A stretch of 64,000 nt of DNA from assembly GCF_018687715.1 (NCBI RefSeq), contig NC_056757.1, forward strand, positions 29,369,501-29,433,500, read 5' to 3'. The position numbers were made by a program, and so were the translations under genes. The stretch comes from Carya illinoinensis. Its lineage: Eukaryota; Streptophyta; Magnoliopsida; Fagales; Juglandaceae. Positions within the stretch are counted from its first letter, which is position 1. Each line of letters begins with the position of its first letter. Positions 60,858-64,000 of the stretch are shown here, piece after piece. Below the pieces are notes generated by a model. The model was not told where the DNA came from. It saw only the letters and a list, made by a program, of their open reading frames with translations, and ran no database searches.

Positions 60858-61962
60858 AAGTATTTCTCGTACTAAAATAGTTGAAACTTCTTGCAAAGAG
60901 CTAGAGACTGAGTAATGTTGAATAACAAAGACGAAACTTATAAATTAATGGGTTTTGACATACAACAATAAGTTACAAGCATGTGTAAACATTGTTAGTA
61001 AACATTGGTGTATAACATTGTTGTACCTACCAGCCTGTCAGAAGTTTGTAACTGATTACAAGAAAAGAAAACAACTGTGATTTTATTGACAATATAGGCA
61101 GCATTCTCCTCAAATGACATCTATGTTGGGTCAATGAATGGAAAATACATGAGATTTTGTGGATCTGATAAATAACCTAATGACCACCAACAGATAACAA
61201 TGGAAGAGAAACTAAAATGAGAGGAAAAGATGTAAAAATGTTTTCTGCTTAATTGAGTTCAAAGGAATTATTCCTTTCACAAATTTATAAATTAATTTGA
61301 ATTTCTTGAAGCAACAATAAGAAAAAAGAGTCGAGACAAAGATAGAATAATAATACACGCATAATCCTTTTATAATTATATTTTAAAATGTATTTATTTA
61401 TATAAAATGATGTTATTTTTATAAATTATTTTCTAAAAATATATTTATTTAAAATATACTTATATAATAAATTAGATGTATATCATTTTAGAGAAAAATA
61501 TTTTAATAATAAAGAGATTCTGTTATTAAAAAAAATCTATAAAAATAAATTTATAAATTGATGTGATTTAATATTAAATATTTAAATTATAAATTTATCT
61601 AAAATATAAAACTATATCAATTTATAAATAACATCTCCCCAAGAACTTGTAAGCCATTTTTAAGACGAGTTTTGCTATATATAAACAAAATCTCGTACTA
61701 ATCTGCGTACCAATACTGATTACTTTATATTTAAAATTTAAATTAGTATTATTTTTAATAAAATTTACTTTTTAACCAATCATATTAATTAATGCACGAT
61801 TGTACTTGCAAGTAAATTTTTCCTAATTAAGACTTAACAGGCATTTTCATTACAAATTGTACATCTGTCAATACGACTTAAGAGTAGGGTTATAGTGGGA
61901 ATGTAAAACAAAAATACCCGCCCTATCTTAATGGATTAATGGCGATGGCATCGAGATCAATA
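60858..61962. other. AT-rich intergenic DNA
   Basis: No gene seen. 61340-61640 and 61697-61825 look like MITE remnants. Confidence 0.5.
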
Positions 61963-61970
61963 TTCCCGCC
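61963..61970. promoter_or_regulatory. E2F-type site upstream of POLA2
   Basis: TTCCCGCC in the context ATTCCCGCCATT, 70 bp before the ATG. E2F sites of this form drive S-phase expression of plant replication genes. Confidence 0.65.
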
Positions 61971-62007
61971 ATTTTCCTGCTACTCTTAAAAAGTGGGCAG
62001 CTTAAGA

Positions 62008-62016
62008 AAACCCTAG
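62008..62016 (+). promoter_or_regulatory. Telo-box upstream of POLA2
   Basis: AAACCCTAG, 24 bp before the ATG. Telo-boxes are common near the transcription start of plant genes active in dividing cells, often together with E2F sites. Confidence 0.6.
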
Positions 62017-62039
62017 CGAGGGAGAGAAAGGAAAAGGCC

Positions 62040-63749
62040 ATGGAAGAGGAAATCGTGGAGGAATTCAAGAAGGCTAACTTCTCTCTTGACGAAGAAGAAG
62101 AGATTGCCAAGAAATGTAAGTTTTTATTGCCCTTTCTTTCTTGCCCCCCTCCCTCCTCCCCCAATGAAATCCCCTTCCATTTGCTGGATCTTAAAGCAAC
62201 TTCTCGATCAGGTCTTACATTCTGCATAAACTACAATCTCAAGCCCTCAGAACTTGTTTCAAGCTGGGAGGTTTACTATCTCAACAGGTAACTTTATTAT
62301 TGTCATTGTTTTTCTTTTGTTAAAAACTGCTTATTAGATTGGCTTTCTCAGTTTGAATACACCCCAATGGTTGAAAAACTGAGGAAAATGGGAATTAAAA
62401 AAGAAAATGAAAGAAGATCCATTTTAATTATGCCGGGAAATTATGGAATTTCTAATGTAAGTAAGAACTATTAGACATTTTTAGCTGCTCTATAGTATAA
62501 TTGGGATGTGAAATTTTCCAGGCTACTGAACGAGGCAATTGTGCAAGATGCAGAGATGGATGGGTTTTTACAGCACTTGCAAAATGCGCAGAAAGAGGCG
62601 GTTATTAAGGAGGAAACCGCTTTGCATTTTTACTCTAGTAAAGATGTGGACATGTATCAATCTAACATTTTTTTGTTCTCTTCTTTTAATTACGCATCTA
62701 TATTTATGATTGCTTATCCGTTTGATGCTTCTTTGTATGTTGGGTCTCAAACGTGGGGCTGCATAATTAAGGTGGGTTTTAGTCATAAGTTAATAATCAT
62801 TTGATGTATTGCAAAACGGTACTAAGGAACTCATTTTTGTCGGTCACACTGGCTATAATCTGTAAGGGAGGACCGATGGCCCACCTAAGAAGTATCTCTT
62901 ACTCTCATGTCATGTCTCTATGTGTGTTTCTAGTTGTTACTTGATCGCTAGGATTGAAACATTGTAGTCAGTAGTTGTTTTATGTGATTTTATATATTGG
63001 TACTTTGTATTGTAGTGGGAATTATGAAAGGAAAAGGATGGAACTTGATGAGATATAATTAAGTCTCTTCTGTAATTATAATGGCACGACCAGTTTCAAC
63101 TGTATTATTGATGATTAACGTACTAAATATGTAGATTTGATTGGCAATATCCTTTTCATTCTTACAATGTGAATTATTGGGGAGGTCTGTTGTGCAGGAT
63201 TTTGAATGATGAAGTTGGAGATACAAAAGAAGATATTCTGGGATCTCCAACAGACAGATCCCAGGGACTTTATCCAGAGCCATTGGATGCAACACCTCAA
63301 ACAAATGGGAATATCTTTTCTTCAGGAAAATCATCAAAACATTTGACTCCCTTTGGGCAACGAACAAATAAGTTCATGACAAAATTTAGCATGAATAATA
63401 TGCCATGTACAGATGACAGAGAAAAGGCACGTGATCAGGAGAATAATGAGGATGATATTATCAAAAAGGTTCAGCCTCAAAAGAGGTGCTCTCTGATAGT
63501 TCATGAATCAAGGCCTGAACCAGGTTGTCGATTCATGTATGACCGGATTGAAGATAGGGTATGTGGTAGTTATGTACTGTGGGGTTATTCTTATTCTTCA
63601 CCTCCATATAGGTACTCCCTAATATGCATTTTGGTGATTCAGTTTAATGCACTGGAAAACCGAATTAAGAGGTGTACGACTGCACTTGTTGCCTCAGGGC
63701 TCTATGAGGAGCCAGTGGACCCTACAGTGGCTTCCCAGGTAATTTAACT

Positions 63750-63805
<56 letters not shown>

Positions 63806-64000
63806 AGGGAGACACGAATTTTGAGAATTGATGAAGAGGTGTTCTTCTATTGCTATTTTCTTACAGCAACTCTAACTGCTGGCTTCTGTCTCCAAATATT
63901 ACCTGTTTACTTCACATTTTATTAGATTTAGGAGTCCGTATGGAAAAAATCTCTAAATCTAAGCGTCTGAAGGAATATTTTGTTTCAGAAAAGCATATTT
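62040..64000 (+). CDS. POLA2: DNA polymerase alpha subunit B (POLA2), 5' part, runs off the window
   Basis: Non-catalytic B subunit of the polymerase alpha-primase complex that starts DNA replication. Exons seen: 62040-62115, 62212-62287, 62522-62653, 63198-63558, 63643-63738, and the first 12 nt of exon 6 from 63989. These cover codons 1-251 of a protein usually near 600 aa. The N-terminal domain (MEEEIVEEFKKANFSLDEEE, LTFCINYNLKPSELVSSWEV) is the conserved helical region that contacts partners; the middle is an acidic/Ser linker with SGKSSKHLTPFGQRTNKF. The later part (SRPEPGCRFMYDRIEDRFNA) leads into the OB-fold. The phosphodiesterase-like domain lies beyond the window. Exon 3 uses donor AT|GTATCA and exon 4 acceptor TGTGCAG, restoring Met-Ile-Leu-Asn. 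E2F site and telo-box upstream fit S-phase control. Confidence 0.92.
63752..63804. repeat. Compound (CT)n(CA)n microsatellite
   Basis: About 14 CT units followed by 12 CA units in POLA2 intron 5, 14 bp after the donor site. Confidence 0.95.

Overview
This is a nuclear segment from a dicot plant, probably a woody one. The genes have many short introns with GT..AG borders, the intergenic DNA is AT-rich, and the mobile elements are plant types (Ty1-copia, L1-type LINE, tRNA-derived SINE, hAT and Tourist-like MITEs). One MITE family (rich in TCATCTCATC and CAATTCAACTTTTTC words) reminds me of Fagales (walnut/hickory/oak relatives). That taxonomic guess is from memory and is weak. I rebuilt gene models by splicing by eye. 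The five complete models other than the small Pro/Lys-rich genes all close in frame.

Layout. 3.2-12.4 kb (+): an 11-exon isoprenylcysteine methylesterase gene (ICME) whose introns hold a Tourist-like MITE, a triplicated ~190 bp repeat, a SINE with target-site duplication, and nested LINE debris that duplicated one exon's splice acceptor. 12.7-24.2 kb (-): a family of tiny two-exon Pro/Ala/Lys-rich genes, two apparently intact and one decayed. The first is separated from the others by a 5.4 kb copia retrotransposon (13.56-18.95 kb, minus orientation). That element has a broken gag, scrambled pol fragments and, on the opposite strand, a self-contained transcription unit (TATA box, 141-codon ORF, AATAAA-like signal). 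This is the least explained object in the window.

25.3-36.1 kb (-): a 21-exon bacterial-type PEP carboxylase gene (PPC4, C-terminus RNTG). 37.9-39.3 kb: LTR-like repetitive sequence with degenerate tandem repeats. 41.7-43.9 kb (-): a three-exon B12D gene (small mitochondrial protein). 45.6 kb (+): tRNA-Val(AAC). 46.4-47.7 kb (-): a pectinesterase pseudogene split by a 614 bp hAT-type element. 48.6-51.75 kb: a pair of ~345 bp direct repeats (possible old LTRs) around non-coding sequence that carries an 885 bp hAT-type element with a perfect 8 bp duplication.

53.9-56.9 kb (+): cytosolic GAPDH (GAPC, 12 coding exons) with a palindromic MITE touching its TATA box. 58.7-60.7 kb (+): a two-exon ankyrin-repeat gene. 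62.0 kb to the right edge (+): the 5' part of DNA polymerase alpha subunit B (POLA2), with an E2F site and a telo-box just upstream. The genes are functionally unrelated housekeeping genes and are not an operon or a cluster. The novelty lies in the mobile-element structure and the small tandem gene family.
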